Of a DNA stretch of 64,000 bases, positions 16,530-25,433 are shown one piece after another; the first letter of the stretch is position 1; every line of letters starts with the position of its first letter. This stretch comes from Acinetobacter haemolyticus CIP 64.3 = MTCC 9819 (GTDB lineage: Bacteria; Pseudomonadota; Gammaproteobacteria; Pseudomonadales; Moraxellaceae): positions 450,044-514,043 of the forward strand of contig NZ_KB849800.1 in assembly GCF_000369065.1 (NCBI RefSeq), given 5' to 3'. Under the pieces are notes generated by a model. The model saw only the letters and a program-made list of their open reading frames with translations, was not told the DNA's origin and did not search any database. A program made the position numbers and the translations under genes.

Positions 16530-18374
16530 ATGCACTTGTCTCATGGAAGAGCACAAACTCTCATCCTTTTATTTGGTCTAGGGTTGGGTAGTCAATTTAG
16601 TTTGGCTGCTCAACAAACGACGCCTTTTTTGGCAGTACATGCAACGCCTCAGTACACCCATTTAAAAGTGATGCCTTATGCAAATGTTGATGCACCTAAA
16701 GGCGGAATCTTAAGCCAATCAAGTAATGGAACCTTTGATAACCTGAATAGTATGAATGGCAAAGGCAGTTCAACGGATGGAGTCAATTATCTATTTGATA
16801 CCTTGATGGATTCTTCGTTAGACGAGCCGAATGTCATGTATCCATTGCTGGCAGAAAAGGCAACCTACGATCCACATAAGCCTAAATTTGTTATTTTCTA
16901 TCTGAATCCTAAGGCTCGGTTTAGTAACGGTGATGTGCTGACTGCTGAAGATGTTAAATTTACTTTTGATACCTATCAGCAAAAAGCCAATCCTGGACTA
17001 AAGATGTATTTGTCTGATTTGGAAAAAACAGAAGTTTTATCTAAGTATCAAGTCAAATTTACTTTTCGATCTGATGATAATGCAGAAATGCCACTCATCG
17101 TGGCAAGTTTACCGATTTACTCCAAAAAAGACTGGCAGAATAAAGATTTTACCCGTGTAACGATGCAACCAATTTTAGGGTCAGGTCCTTATTTGATTGA
17201 TCGGATTGATGCTGGGCGGAGTATCACCTATAAACGAAATCCAAATTATTGGGGTAAAGACCTTCCTGTCAATCGTGGACGTTATAATTTTGATCGCCTT
17301 AGATATGTGTACTATCGTAATTTAGATGTAACCTTTGAGGGGTTTAAATCTGGACAGTTCACACTGCATGAAGAGAATACGTCTCGTCGCTGGGTAACCG
17401 AATATAAATTTCCTGCTGTCCAGGCGGGACTTATCAAAAAATATAATGCAAATTTAGCCAAGCCCCTAGATTTTCAGAGCTTTGTATTTAATACAAGGCG
17501 AAAACCCTTAGATGATATCTATTTGCGTAAAGCTTTGAGTTATGCCTACGATTTTGAGTGGCAAAATAAGGCTTTGTTTTATGGTCAATACCAACGTTTA
17601 CAGAGTTATTTTGCAAATAGTGAATTAGCCGCAGTTGGACGACCATCATCCGCTGAACTTTCTGTCATTGATCCTTATTTATCAAAATTAAACCCATTGA
17701 TGCAAAAGGGTTTTTTGGCTGATTGGAAATTTCCTGCATCAGATGCTAGTGGTTTCAACCGGAAGAATCTATTATCAGCTCGCCAAATCCTACACGATGC
17801 GGGGTATTCGGTTCGCAATGGTCGTTTACTTGATCGTCAGGGTAAACCCATTGAAATAGAACTGCTAATTCATCAAGATGGTTTACAACGTACTTTGATG
17901 CCTTTTGTTCGCAATTTGAAGCGTTTAGGTATAACGGTAAATATTCGGCATGTTGATGTGCCTCAGTATATAGAAAGAATGCGCCGTGGTGATTTTGATA
18001 TGACCACGATGCGTTTGCCGCAAACCATTACACCAGGCAAAGAACAAGCTCAGTTTTGGGGGAGTAAGGCTGCGGACGAAGAAGGGAATTATAATTTTGC
18101 AGGCATTAAAAATCCTGCCATTGATCAAGTGATTCAAAAAATTATTGCCGCTGAAAGTCGAGAGCAGGTCGTTTTACATACACGGGTATTGGATCGCTTA
18201 TTACGGGCTGGTTATTATCATATTCCAACTTATGGTAAGCCTGAAATATGGTTGGCATATTGGGATATGTACCAACAACCGAAGCAAAAACCAAAATTAT
18301 CTGTTGGTTTAGATTATTGGTGGGTAGACGCTGAAAAAGCGAAGAAAGTAGATCAATATTTACGTAGGAAATAA
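16530..18374 (+). CDS. yejA: Periplasmic peptide/muropeptide-binding protein YejA
   Basis: A 614-residue cluster C (family 5) solute-binding protein for the YejBEF ABC importer. Residues 1-27 are a Sec signal (SQFSLAA). The mature part opens with HATPQYTHLKVMPYANVDAPKGG and has VKFTFDTYQQKANP, the usual SBP_bac_5 segment. YejA homologues bind oligopeptides such as microcin C, and in some alphaproteobacteria muropeptides. Size and order yejABEF match E. coli. It starts 8 bases after the lytic transglycosylase gene, with AAGGATATAT as ribosome-binding region. The substrate is inferred only from context. Confidence 0.87.
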   Translation: MHLSHGRAQTLILLFGLGLGSQFSLAAQQTTPFLAVHATPQYTHLKVMPYANVDAPKGGILSQSSNGTFDNLNSMNGKGSSTDGVNYLFDTLMDSSLDEPNVMYPLLAEKATYDPHKPKFVIFYLNPKARFSNGDVLTAEDVKFTFDTYQQKANPGLKMYLSDLEKTEVLSKYQVKFTFRSDDNAEMPLIVASLPIYSKKDWQNKDFTRVTMQPILGSGPYLIDRIDAGRSITYKRNPNYWGKDLPVNRGRYNFDRLRYVYYRNLDVTFEGFKSGQFTLHEENTSRRWVTEYKFPAVQAGLIKKYNANLAKPLDFQSFVFNTRRKPLDDIYLRKALSYAYDFEWQNKALFYGQYQRLQSYFANSELAAVGRPSSAELSVIDPYLSKLNPLMQKGFLADWKFPASDASGFNRKNLLSARQILHDAGYSVRNGRLLDRQGKPIEIELLIHQDGLQRTLMPFVRNLKRLGITVNIRHVDVPQYIERMRRGDFDMTTMRLPQTITPGKEQAQFWGSKAADEEGNYNFAGIKNPAIDQVIQKIIAAESREQVVLHTRVLDRLLRAGYYHIPTYGKPEIWLAYWDMYQQPKQKPKLSVGLDYWWVDAEKAKKVDQYLRRK

Positions 18375-18401
18375 TCAGTCTGGACAATAAGGATAAGATT
18401 G

Positions 18402-19472
18402 ATGAGAACATATATATTAAAACGGCTATTACTGATTATTCCAACTTTGTTTTTTATTTTGTTGATTAATTTTGCAGTGATCCAAATTGCACCCGGTGGG
18501 CCTGTTGAACAAGCAATTCAACAGGCACAAAGTTTTCAAGGCGTTGGTTTATCTGGAGGGGAAACTGCACAACAAAGTTCTCAGACACAATATCAAGGTG
18601 CGCGTGGCTTAAGTGCAGAAATGGTTGAGCAGATTAAAGCTCAGTATGGTTTTGATAAGTCTGCACCAGAACGCTTTTGGTTGATGCTTAAGGGCTATCT
18701 TTCTTTTGATTTTGGGACAAGTTTCTTTAAAGATAAACCTGTTACTCAATTGCTCTATGAAAAAATGCCCGTGACGATTTCGTTGGGTTTATGGAGTACG
18801 CTGTTAATTTATCTAGTGTCTATACCTCTTGGCATACGCAAGGCCAAGCAGCATGGCTTAATCTTTGATAAATCGACCTCGTTGTTATTGGCAGTGGGTT
18901 ATGCTGTTCCATCTTTTGTCTTTGCGGTATTGCTGATTGTATTCTTTGCGGGAGGGAGTTATTTTCAATGGTTCCCGCTACAAGGGCTGGTATCTGAAAA
19001 CTTCGCTCAACTGAGCATGCTCGATAAAATTAAAGATTACTTCTGGCACATGAGCTTGCCGCTATTGAGTATCGTATTAGGTGGATTCGCAGGTTTAACC
19101 TACCTTACAAAATATTCCTTTATGGAAGAATTAAATAAGCAATACGTACTGGCAGCACGTTCAAAAGGGTTAACTGAAAATCGTGTGTTATATGGGCATG
19201 TGTTCCGTAATGCCATGCTGATTGTAATTGCAGGATTGCCTGAAGCATTGGTTGGAATATTCTTCGTGGGTAATTTATTCATCGAGATTATTTTTAACTT
19301 GGATGGGCTTGGTCTATTGGGGTTTGAGGCTATTGTCCAGCGTGATTATCCTGTGATTTTTGGTACTTTATTTCTGTTTACCTTGCTTGGTTTAATTTTA
19401 CGTTTGATTAGTGATGTGTTGTATCAAGTGATTGATCCTCGAATTAACTTTGATTCGCGAGGAGTAAAATAA
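18402..19472 (+). CDS. yejB: ABC importer permease YejB
   Basis: A 356-residue inner-membrane permease of the DppB/OppB type. It opens with MRTYILKRLLLIIPTLFFIL, a first membrane helix, and has a large periplasmic loop (about 30-110), as is typical for YejB. The coupling EAA-like loop YVLAARSKGLTENRVLYGH contacts the ATPase. The start is placed at ATG 18402, with AAGGA 8 bases upstream, rather than the TTG one codon earlier. Its TAA overlaps the ATG of yejE by one base. Confidence 0.91.
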   Translation: MRTYILKRLLLIIPTLFFILLINFAVIQIAPGGPVEQAIQQAQSFQGVGLSGGETAQQSSQTQYQGARGLSAEMVEQIKAQYGFDKSAPERFWLMLKGYLSFDFGTSFFKDKPVTQLLYEKMPVTISLGLWSTLLIYLVSIPLGIRKAKQHGLIFDKSTSLLLAVGYAVPSFVFAVLLIVFFAGGSYFQWFPLQGLVSENFAQLSMLDKIKDYFWHMSLPLLSIVLGGFAGLTYLTKYSFMEELNKQYVLAARSKGLTENRVLYGHVFRNAMLIVIAGLPEALVGIFFVGNLFIEIIFNLDGLGLLGFEAIVQRDYPVIFGTLFLFTLLGLILRLISDVLYQVIDPRINFDSRGVK

Positions 19473-20482
19473 TGTCACCAGTGATGAAAAGCCGTTTAGC
19501 GCGTTTTAAAAAAAATAAATTGGGTTTCCAATGTTTTATTCTTTTTACCATTGTTTTTATATTATCTCTGGCTGCAGAGTTTATTGCCAATGACAAGCCG
19601 TTATTGGTGAAATATCAAGATAGCTTTTATTTCCCTGTTTTCAAAGACTATCCAGAAACGACTTATGGTGGTGTGTTTGAGACTGCAACGGATTATCAAG
19701 ACCCTGCTGTACGTGAGTTAATCTCTGCACATGGCTGGATGATTTCACCGATTGTTCCATTTTCATATCAGACCCCAAATTTGGAATTAACCGTTCCTGT
19801 GCCTTCTAAACCCACAGCACAAAACTGGTTGGGTACGGATGATCAAGGGCGCGATGTGTTGGCGCGAGTGCTGTATGGTTTGAGGGTGTCGTTGTTATTT
19901 GGTTTTGCTTTGACAATTTGTGCCGCAGTTTTAGGCATCATTGTGGGAGCGGTTCAGGGCTATTATGGTGGTTGGGTCGACTTGCTTGGACAGCGTATTC
20001 TTGAGGTGTGGGGTGGATTGCCAATGTTATTTATGGTGATGATCCTCGTGAGTATGTTTACACCCAATGTATATTGGCTGTTTCTGATTATGCTGTTATT
20101 CGGCTGGACAGCTTTGGTTGGGTTGGTTCGTGCAGAGTTTTTACGCGCGCGAAATTTTGATTATGTGCGTGCTGCTCGAGCGTTGGGCGTTAGGGATCGT
20201 ACAATTATTTTTCGACATATTTTACCGAATGCCATGAGTTCAAGCCTGTCGCAATTACCATTTATGTTGACAGCAAATATTACGGCATTAACTGCACTGG
20301 ATTTTTTAGGTTATGGTTTACCACCAGATGCAGCTTCACTTGGTGAATTATTACTACAAGGGAAAAATAATTTAAATGCACCTTGGTTGGCATTGTCGGG
20401 CTTTTTTACCCTCGCAATTGTGTTGTCATTATTGATTTATATTGGGGAGGCAACACGTGATGCATTCGATCCAAGACAATGA
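19472..20482 (+). CDS. yejE: ABC importer permease YejE
   Basis: A 336-residue second permease subunit of the DppC/OppC type. The N-terminal helix is at about 18-38. A long periplasmic segment follows (about 40-115), with NWLGTDDQGRDVLARVLYG, the conserved entry to the transmembrane domain. The EAA loop is FDYVRAARALGVRDRTIIFRH. It pairs with YejB to form the channel. It overlaps yejB by one base and the 5' end of yejF by 23 bases. Confidence 0.91.
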   Translation: MSPVMKSRLARFKKNKLGFQCFILFTIVFILSLAAEFIANDKPLLVKYQDSFYFPVFKDYPETTYGGVFETATDYQDPAVRELISAHGWMISPIVPFSYQTPNLELTVPVPSKPTAQNWLGTDDQGRDVLARVLYGLRVSLLFGFALTICAAVLGIIVGAVQGYYGGWVDLLGQRILEVWGGLPMLFMVMILVSMFTPNVYWLFLIMLLFGWTALVGLVRAEFLRARNFDYVRAARALGVRDRTIIFRHILPNAMSSSLSQLPFMLTANITALTALDFLGYGLPPDAASLGELLLQGKNNLNAPWLALSGFFTLAIVLSLLIYIGEATRDAFDPRQ

Positions 20483-22052
20483 TTTAAAAAAAGATCATGT
20501 ACTCAATGTTAAACAATTAACTGTTACGACAGAGACAGGCCAAGTTTTAGTTGATCAATTGAGTTTCGATTTAGCTGCGGGTGAAACAGTCGCAATCGTT
20601 GGTGAGAGTGGTTCAGGGAAATCAGTTAGCAGTTTGGCCTTGCTCGGATTGTTACCGAGCCATTTAAATATTCAGGGTCAAGCATGTCTGAACGATCAGG
20701 ACTTATTGGCTTTAGATGCAATCGCATTACGTCAAATTCGTGGGCAAAAAATTGCCATGATTTTCCAAGAACCAATGACTGCTTTAAATCCTTTACATCG
20801 TGTTGAGAAAATCATTGGTGAAACATTATTGTTACAGGGTTGGCCAAAAACAAAAGTAAGAGAAAAGGTCATTGCCTTATTAAATGATGTGGGCATACCC
20901 GAACCTGAACAAAAATTACGTCGTTATCCCCATGAGTTGTCTGGTGGGCAAAGACAGCGCGTTATGATTGCTATGGCATTGGCACTTGAGCCAGACATTC
21001 TGATCGCAGATGAGCCAACAACAGCACTGGATGTAACTTTACAAACACAGATCTTAAACTTGCTTAAACAGTTACAGCAACAACGTAATATGGCGATGAT
21101 TCTGATCAGTCACGACTTGAATCTTGTTAAGCGCTATGCAGATCATGTCATTGTCATGAATAAGGGAAAAGTAGAAGAGCAGGGTGCGATCACGGAAATT
21201 TTTACCCGACCTCAAGCGAGTTATACACAACATTTATTGGATCATGATTTTGGCCAAGCCATCCCATATGTAGAGGGACAGGTTATTCTTCAATTAGAAC
21301 AATTAGCCGTAAGATTTCCAATTAAACAAGGGCTGCTGAATCGCGTAAAAGATTATTTTACCGCAGTTGAGCCATTGAGTTTGAGGTTAGAGCAAGGAGA
21401 GTCTCTAGGCGTTGTAGGAGAAAGTGGATCAGGGAAATCGACTTTGGCCTTAGCAATTACCCGTTTGATTGAAAGTGATGGGCAAATTGTTTTCTTGGGG
21501 CAGGATTTGAATCAACTGAATGAAAAAAGATTGCGCCCTTTGCGAGCAGATTTTCAGATTGTGTTTCAAGATCCATTTAGCAGTTTGAACCCACGTATGA
21601 CGATCGGGCAGATTATTGGTGAAGGATTGGCACTGAAAGTATTGGATCAAGCACTGGTAGATCAACAGATTGAAAAGACGTTGGAAAAAGTGGAATTGCC
21701 GATAGACTTTAAAAGTCGATATCCACATGAGCTTTCTGGAGGGCAACGGCAACGCGTTGCTTTGGCACGCGCTCTAGTTTTACAGCCGAAATTGATGATC
21801 TTGGATGAGCCGACTTCAGCATTGGATCGCACGACACAGCGGGCGATTGTAAAGTTGTTGAGACGACTGCAACAACAAGAGCAAATTAGTTATATTTTTA
21901 TCAGTCATGACTTACAAGTCATTAAAGCGATTTGCCAAAAGGTGATGGTGCTAAGACACGCAAAACTTTTGGAATATCAAACGACTGAGCTACTTTTTTC
22001 ACAACCTCAAACTGAATATACCCGTCAGTTGATTGCCGCAAGTCAGTACTAG
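20460..22052 (+). CDS. yejF: ABC importer double ATPase YejF
   Basis: A 530-residue protein with two ABC ATPase domains in tandem, energising YejABE transport. Each half has Walker A ([10 protein letters not shown] near 45; [10 protein letters not shown] near 325), signature LSGGQRQRV, and Walker B ([24 protein letters not shown]). The start is taken at ATG 20460, because GGGGAGG lies 8 bases upstream inside yejE and E. coli YejF has 529 residues. No terminator is evident after it. Confidence 0.92.
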   Translation: MHSIQDNDLKKDHVLNVKQLTVTTETGQVLVDQLSFDLAAGETVAIVGESGSGKSVSSLALLGLLPSHLNIQGQACLNDQDLLALDAIALRQIRGQKIAMIFQEPMTALNPLHRVEKIIGETLLLQGWPKTKVREKVIALLNDVGIPEPEQKLRRYPHELSGGQRQRVMIAMALALEPDILIADEPTTALDVTLQTQILNLLKQLQQQRNMAMILISHDLNLVKRYADHVIVMNKGKVEEQGAITEIFTRPQASYTQHLLDHDFGQAIPYVEGQVILQLEQLAVRFPIKQGLLNRVKDYFTAVEPLSLRLEQGESLGVVGESGSGKSTLALAITRLIESDGQIVFLGQDLNQLNEKRLRPLRADFQIVFQDPFSSLNPRMTIGQIIGEGLALKVLDQALVDQQIEKTLEKVELPIDFKSRYPHELSGGQRQRVALARALVLQPKLMILDEPTSALDRTTQRAIVKLLRRLQQQEQISYIFISHDLQVIKAICQKVMVLRHAKLLEYQTTELLFSQPQTEYTRQLIAASQY

Positions 22053-22065
22053 TCTTGTAATTAAA

Positions 22066-22093
22066 TTGACATATGGTATTGTCAAATTATAGG
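22066..22093 (+). promoter_or_regulatory. Promoter with overlapping palindrome before the Old Yellow Enzyme gene
   Basis: TTGACA (22066-22071), 16-base spacer and TATAGG (22088-22093) form a plausible sigma-70 promoter. TTGACA and TGTCAA (22080-22085) are an inverted repeat with an 8-base spacer covering the -35 and spacer, as expected for a repressor operator. NemA-type reductases are often under TetR- or HxlR-type repressors; no such gene is adjacent. Confidence 0.5.
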
Positions 22094-22166
22094 AAGGTTA
22101 TTTGACCACATGAATAATTAGATGAAGTTAGGGTATAAGCCCTAATTGGGATAGCAGAGGATGACC

Positions 22167-23411
22167 ATGAGTCAGATCGCAGACAGTATTAAGATTCGTA
22201 ATACGACATTTAAAAATCGCATCATCAAAGGGGCGATGAGTGAAGCATTAGCCAACCATGATGGACAGCCGAATGAGTTGCATATTGGTTTGTACGAGGC
22301 ATGGGCGAAAGGTGGTTTGGGTTGTGCGATTACGGGCAATGTCATGGTCAACATTGCTGCAAAGAATGAACCTGGTGTTGTTGCTATTGAAACCGAACGC
22401 GATTTGGCTAAATTACAGCAATGGGCTGCGGTAGGTAAAAAATACGGTATGGTGCAATTGATCCAATTGTCACATCCAGGTCGTCAATGTCCTAAGGGAT
22501 TAAATAAAGAAACTGTCGCACCTTCAGCTGTTCCTTTTAGTCCAATGTTAGCCACAATGTTTGGTACGCCTCGTGAACTCAGACATGACGAAATCTTAGA
22601 TATTATTCAACGCTTTGCAACAGCTGCTGCAATCTGTGAGAAAGCTGGTTTTGAAGGCGTGCAGTTACATGGTGCTCATGGCTATTTGATCAGTCAATTT
22701 TTATCACCACTGACCAACAAGCGTACTGACGAGTGGGGTGGTTCTATCGAGAATCGTATGCGTTTCTTGTTAGAGATTTATAAAGCTGTTCGTGCAGCGA
22801 CATCTGATGATTTTATTATTTCTGTAAAACTCAACTCTGCCGATTTCCAGCGTGGAGGAATCACCGAAGAAGATGTGATCAATGTATTTAAAACGATTGA
22901 TGCCGCTGGCATTGATATCATTGAAATTTCAGGTGGTACTTATGAAGCACCAGCGATGGCAGGTGCGAAAGCAGAGAAACGTAAAGCAAGCACGATTGCT
23001 CGTGAAGCTTATTTCTTGGAGTTTGCTGAGAAAATACGTCAGCACGTGTCTTGTAAGTTGATGGTTACAGGTGGCTTCCGCACGGTAGAAGGGATGAATG
23101 CTGCGCTTGAAAGCGGTGCATGTGACTTTATTGGTATTGCTCGTCCATTGGCTGTTGAAACAGATTTAACAGATCGTTTGATCGCAGGGCATGACGTGCG
23201 CTACGCCGTAAATCAAATTAAAACAGGTATTCCTTTTGTCGATAAAATGGCAATTATGGAAATCATTTGGTATGCAGCACAGTTCAAAGCGATTGGACAG
23301 GGCAAAAAACCAAATCCTAAATTATCACCATTACTGGTATTCTTAAATTATGCGAAAGGGAATATCAAAGCGGTGGTCAAAGGACGCGTAAACTCTCGAA
23401 AATCAGCATAG
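22167..23411 (+). CDS. Old Yellow Enzyme-family NADH:flavin oxidoreductase
   Basis: A 414-residue TIM-barrel FMN enzyme. It shows KNRIIKGAMSEALA near the N-terminus (FMN phosphate and active-site region), QLSHPGRQCP, the substrate-binding HGAHGYLISQFLSPLTNKR (about 170-190), DEWGGSIENRMRF, and a C-terminal GGFRT...IGIARPLAVE segment for FMN. Family members reduce activated alkenes, quinones or nitro compounds using NAD(P)H. The usual NemA-type His-Asn/His-His pair is HGAH here. The substrate is unknown. Start is the second ATG (22167), six bases after AGAGG; the ATG at 22161 abuts the ribosome-binding site. Confidence 0.86.
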   Translation: MSQIADSIKIRNTTFKNRIIKGAMSEALANHDGQPNELHIGLYEAWAKGGLGCAITGNVMVNIAAKNEPGVVAIETERDLAKLQQWAAVGKKYGMVQLIQLSHPGRQCPKGLNKETVAPSAVPFSPMLATMFGTPRELRHDEILDIIQRFATAAAICEKAGFEGVQLHGAHGYLISQFLSPLTNKRTDEWGGSIENRMRFLLEIYKAVRAATSDDFIISVKLNSADFQRGGITEEDVINVFKTIDAAGIDIIEISGGTYEAPAMAGAKAEKRKASTIAREAYFLEFAEKIRQHVSCKLMVTGGFRTVEGMNAALESGACDFIGIARPLAVETDLTDRLIAGHDVRYAVNQIKTGIPFVDKMAIMEIIWYAAQFKAIGQGKKPNPKLSPLLVFLNYAKGNIKAVVKGRVNSRKSA

Positions 23412-23417
23412 TATTTG

Positions 23418-23438
23418 GGACTCTTCGGAGTCCTTTTT
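23418..23438 (+). terminator. Terminator after the Old Yellow Enzyme gene
   Basis: GGACTC, tetraloop TTCG, GAGTCC (23418-23433) followed by T5. Confidence 0.85.
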
Positions 23439-23452
23439 AATTTTTTATAAAT

Positions 23453-23489
23453 AAAAAAGCCACTGTCGGTATGATGCAGTGGCTTTTTT
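23453..23489 (-). terminator. Terminator downstream of tRNA-Glu
   Basis: A perfect 13-bp stem (23453-23465 with 23477-23489) ends in six T on the minus strand (and on the plus strand), six bases beyond the tRNA CCA end. Confidence 0.88.
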
Positions 23490-23494
23490 GAATT

Positions 23495-23570
23495 TGGCGT
23501 CCCTACGGGGATTCGAACCCCGGTTACCGCCGTGAAAGGGCGATGTCCTAGGCCTCTAGACGATAGGGAC
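23495..23570 (-). tRNA. tRNA-Glu (anticodon TTC)
   Basis: A 76-nt cloverleaf on the minus strand begins GTCCCTA and ends TAGGGAC-G-CCA, with CCA encoded. The anticodon loop is CTTTCAC (anticodon TTC), and the T arm has GGTTCGAATCC. It is the last element of a pyrC-rnt-tRNA stretch but has its own consensus promoter. Confidence 0.97.
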
Positions 23571-23586
23571 TTCTTGAGGTGGGTGT

Positions 23587-23615
23587 ATATTAGGGTTCTG
23601 TCACCAAACTGTCAA
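23587..23615 (-). promoter_or_regulatory. Consensus promoter of tRNA-Glu inside the rnt 3' end
   Basis: On the minus strand TTGACA (23615-23610), a 17-base spacer and TAATAT (23592-23587) form a near-perfect sigma-70 promoter. It overlaps the final codons and stop of rnt (ends 23590). The expected start is about 10 bases before the mature tRNA 5' end. Confidence 0.85.
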
Positions 23616-24252
23616 GAAGGTGAGGAGACAGTTTGTTCAAAATATAGCAAAACAGTTCAGCCGTCTTTTGAGTATCGTACAAAGCAGAGTGTGCTTCTTT
23701 ACCATCAAACTCAATACCCGCTTGGATACATGCTCTTGCTAAAACTGTTTGACCAAACATGACCGCACTCAGTGTCACCGTATCAAAGACTGAAAAGCTA
23801 TGAAATGGATTCTGATTTTTAGTGCCAGAACGCGCAATCGCGGCTTGTAGGAAACCAAGATCAAAGTGAGCATTATGACCAACCAATACCGCATGTGTGC
23901 AATGTTGCGCTTTTCGTATTTCATTGAGTGATTTGAAAATACGGCGTAATGCTGAACGCTCATCTTCAGCCATTGCAACGCGCATAGGGTTAAATGGGTC
24001 AATACCAATAAAGTCGAGTGAGCGACGGTCTAGATTAGCCCCTTCAAAAGGGTTGATATGCGCCTGAAATGAGGGACCCGGTACAAATTGTCCATGTTCA
24101 TCATAGACAATTGGAATACAGGCGATTTCAAGTAGGGCATCAGTTTGGCAGTTGAAACCTGCTGTTTCTACATCAACAACAACAGGTAAAAAACCACGAA
24201 AACGCTGACCAATTACGGGAGCTTTGTTTTCTTCTGTCACACTTTTCTCCAT
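23590..24252 (-). CDS. rnt: Ribonuclease T
   Basis: A 220-residue DEDDh exoribonuclease that trims the CCA end of tRNA and matures 5S and 23S rRNA 3' ends. The exonuclease motifs are [11 protein letters not shown] (D and E), [12 protein letters not shown] (D), and [16 protein letters not shown] (H and D). [11 protein letters not shown] is the usual RNase T opening. The start lies 16 bases inside pyrC, so translation is coupled. A tRNA gene follows directly, an apt neighbour for a tRNA-processing enzyme. Confidence 0.94.
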   Translation of the reverse strand: MEKSVTEENKAPVIGQRFRGFLPVVVDVETAGFNCQTDALLEIACIPIVYDEHGQFVPGPSFQAHINPFEGANLDRRSLDFIGIDPFNPMRVAMAEDERSALRRIFKSLNEIRKAQHCTHAVLVGHNAHFDLGFLQAAIARSGTKNQNPFHSFSVFDTVTLSAVMFGQTVLARACIQAGIEFDGKEAHSALYDTQKTAELFCYILNKLSPHLLDSLVTEP

Positions 24253-25283
24253 TGCAGTGTTTTGCCTGCATGAAGTGGAATAATTTTTTGGTCTTCTAGG
24301 TAATCAAAAGACTCAGCGACGGTATGTTCTTCTTTGACCAAGGTAATAGTTGACGTATTACGTGGTAAACCGTAGAAGTCAGCACCGAATATGCTGGCGA
24401 AACCTTCTAAACGTTCTAACTTGCCTACTTGATCAAAAGCTTGAGCATATAGTTCAATCGCATTTGGCGCGCTATAGCAACCTGCACAGCCACATGCATT
24501 CTCTTTAGCATTTTGTGCATGTGGAGCACTATCTGTACCTAAGAAGAATTTCGGACTGCCGCTCGTTGCCACTTCCAATAAAGTTGTTTGGTGTGTTTGA
24601 CGTTTTAAAATTGGTAAGCAATAAAAATGCGGTTTCACGCCTCCTACCAACATATCATTACGGTTAAACAATAGATGTTGGGGAGTAATCGTTGCGGCAA
24701 CATTACGATCTTGTTCAAGAACAAAATTTGCTGCATCGCTGGTTGTGATATGTTCAAGTACGATTTTAAGTTTTGGAAATTGTTTGAGTAGTGGTGAGAG
24801 AATTTCGTCTAAAAATCTTTTTTCACGATCAAAGATATCAACATGGTTGTGAGTTACTTCACCATGTAATAACAATGGAACTTGATGCTCTTCAAGCTGT
24901 TCAATCACCGCATAAACTTTGCGAATGTCACTTACACCACTATCGGAGTTTGTTGTTGCCCCAGCAGGATAAAGTTTGATGGCATTGACATGATCAGATG
25001 CTTTGATTTTTCGAACTTCATCAGGAGAGGTGTGATCAGTAAAATACAGCACCATACGTGGATCAAAATGAAGGCCTTCTGGAACATGGGCAAGAATACG
25101 CTCACGATATGCTAAAGCTTCATCCACAGTTTTGACAGGTGGAACCAAATTTGGCATACAAATTACGCGGGCAAATTGTTTTGCTAAATCAGGAACTGTA
25201 CGTTTTAAAGCTAAACCATCACGCAGGTGTGCGTGCCAATCATCGGGTTGTAAAAGAGTAAGTGTATTCAAGGTGCACTTCAA
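24237..25283 (-). CDS. pyrC: Dihydroorotase PyrC (class II)
   Basis: A 348-residue zinc amidohydrolase that closes carbamoyl aspartate to dihydroorotate in pyrimidine synthesis. The metal motif is [10 protein letters not shown] (His 18 and 20 region). The carbamylated Lys lies in [18 protein letters not shown]. Later metal His residues lie in [16 protein letters not shown] and [24 protein letters not shown] carries the catalytic Asp. Length matches E. coli PyrC (348). Overlaps rnt by 16 bases. Confidence 0.96.
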   Translation of the reverse strand: MKCTLNTLTLLQPDDWHAHLRDGLALKRTVPDLAKQFARVICMPNLVPPVKTVDEALAYRERILAHVPEGLHFDPRMVLYFTDHTSPDEVRKIKASDHVNAIKLYPAGATTNSDSGVSDIRKVYAVIEQLEEHQVPLLLHGEVTHNHVDIFDREKRFLDEILSPLLKQFPKLKIVLEHITTSDAANFVLEQDRNVAATITPQHLLFNRNDMLVGGVKPHFYCLPILKRQTHQTTLLEVATSGSPKFFLGTDSAPHAQNAKENACGCAGCYSAPNAIELYAQAFDQVGKLERLEGFASIFGADFYGLPRNTSTITLVKEEHTVAESFDYLEDQKIIPLHAGKTLQWRKV

Positions 25284-25433
25284 ACTTAAAAATAATACAA
25301 ATAATAATGCATAAAGTGTGAAAATGGTAACTACAATTACGGATAAGTGGTTAAGTAAAGTTCATGACAAAATGAGAATTTGTGTTATTTTTATGCGGCA
25401 TAAGGATGCCGAATTATAAGAAGAGTAAAAAGG

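Noticed and set aside
23532..23762. A 76-codon frame across tRNA-Glu and rnt
   Set aside because: It runs through the tRNA in antisense and through the rnt 3' end; not a gene.
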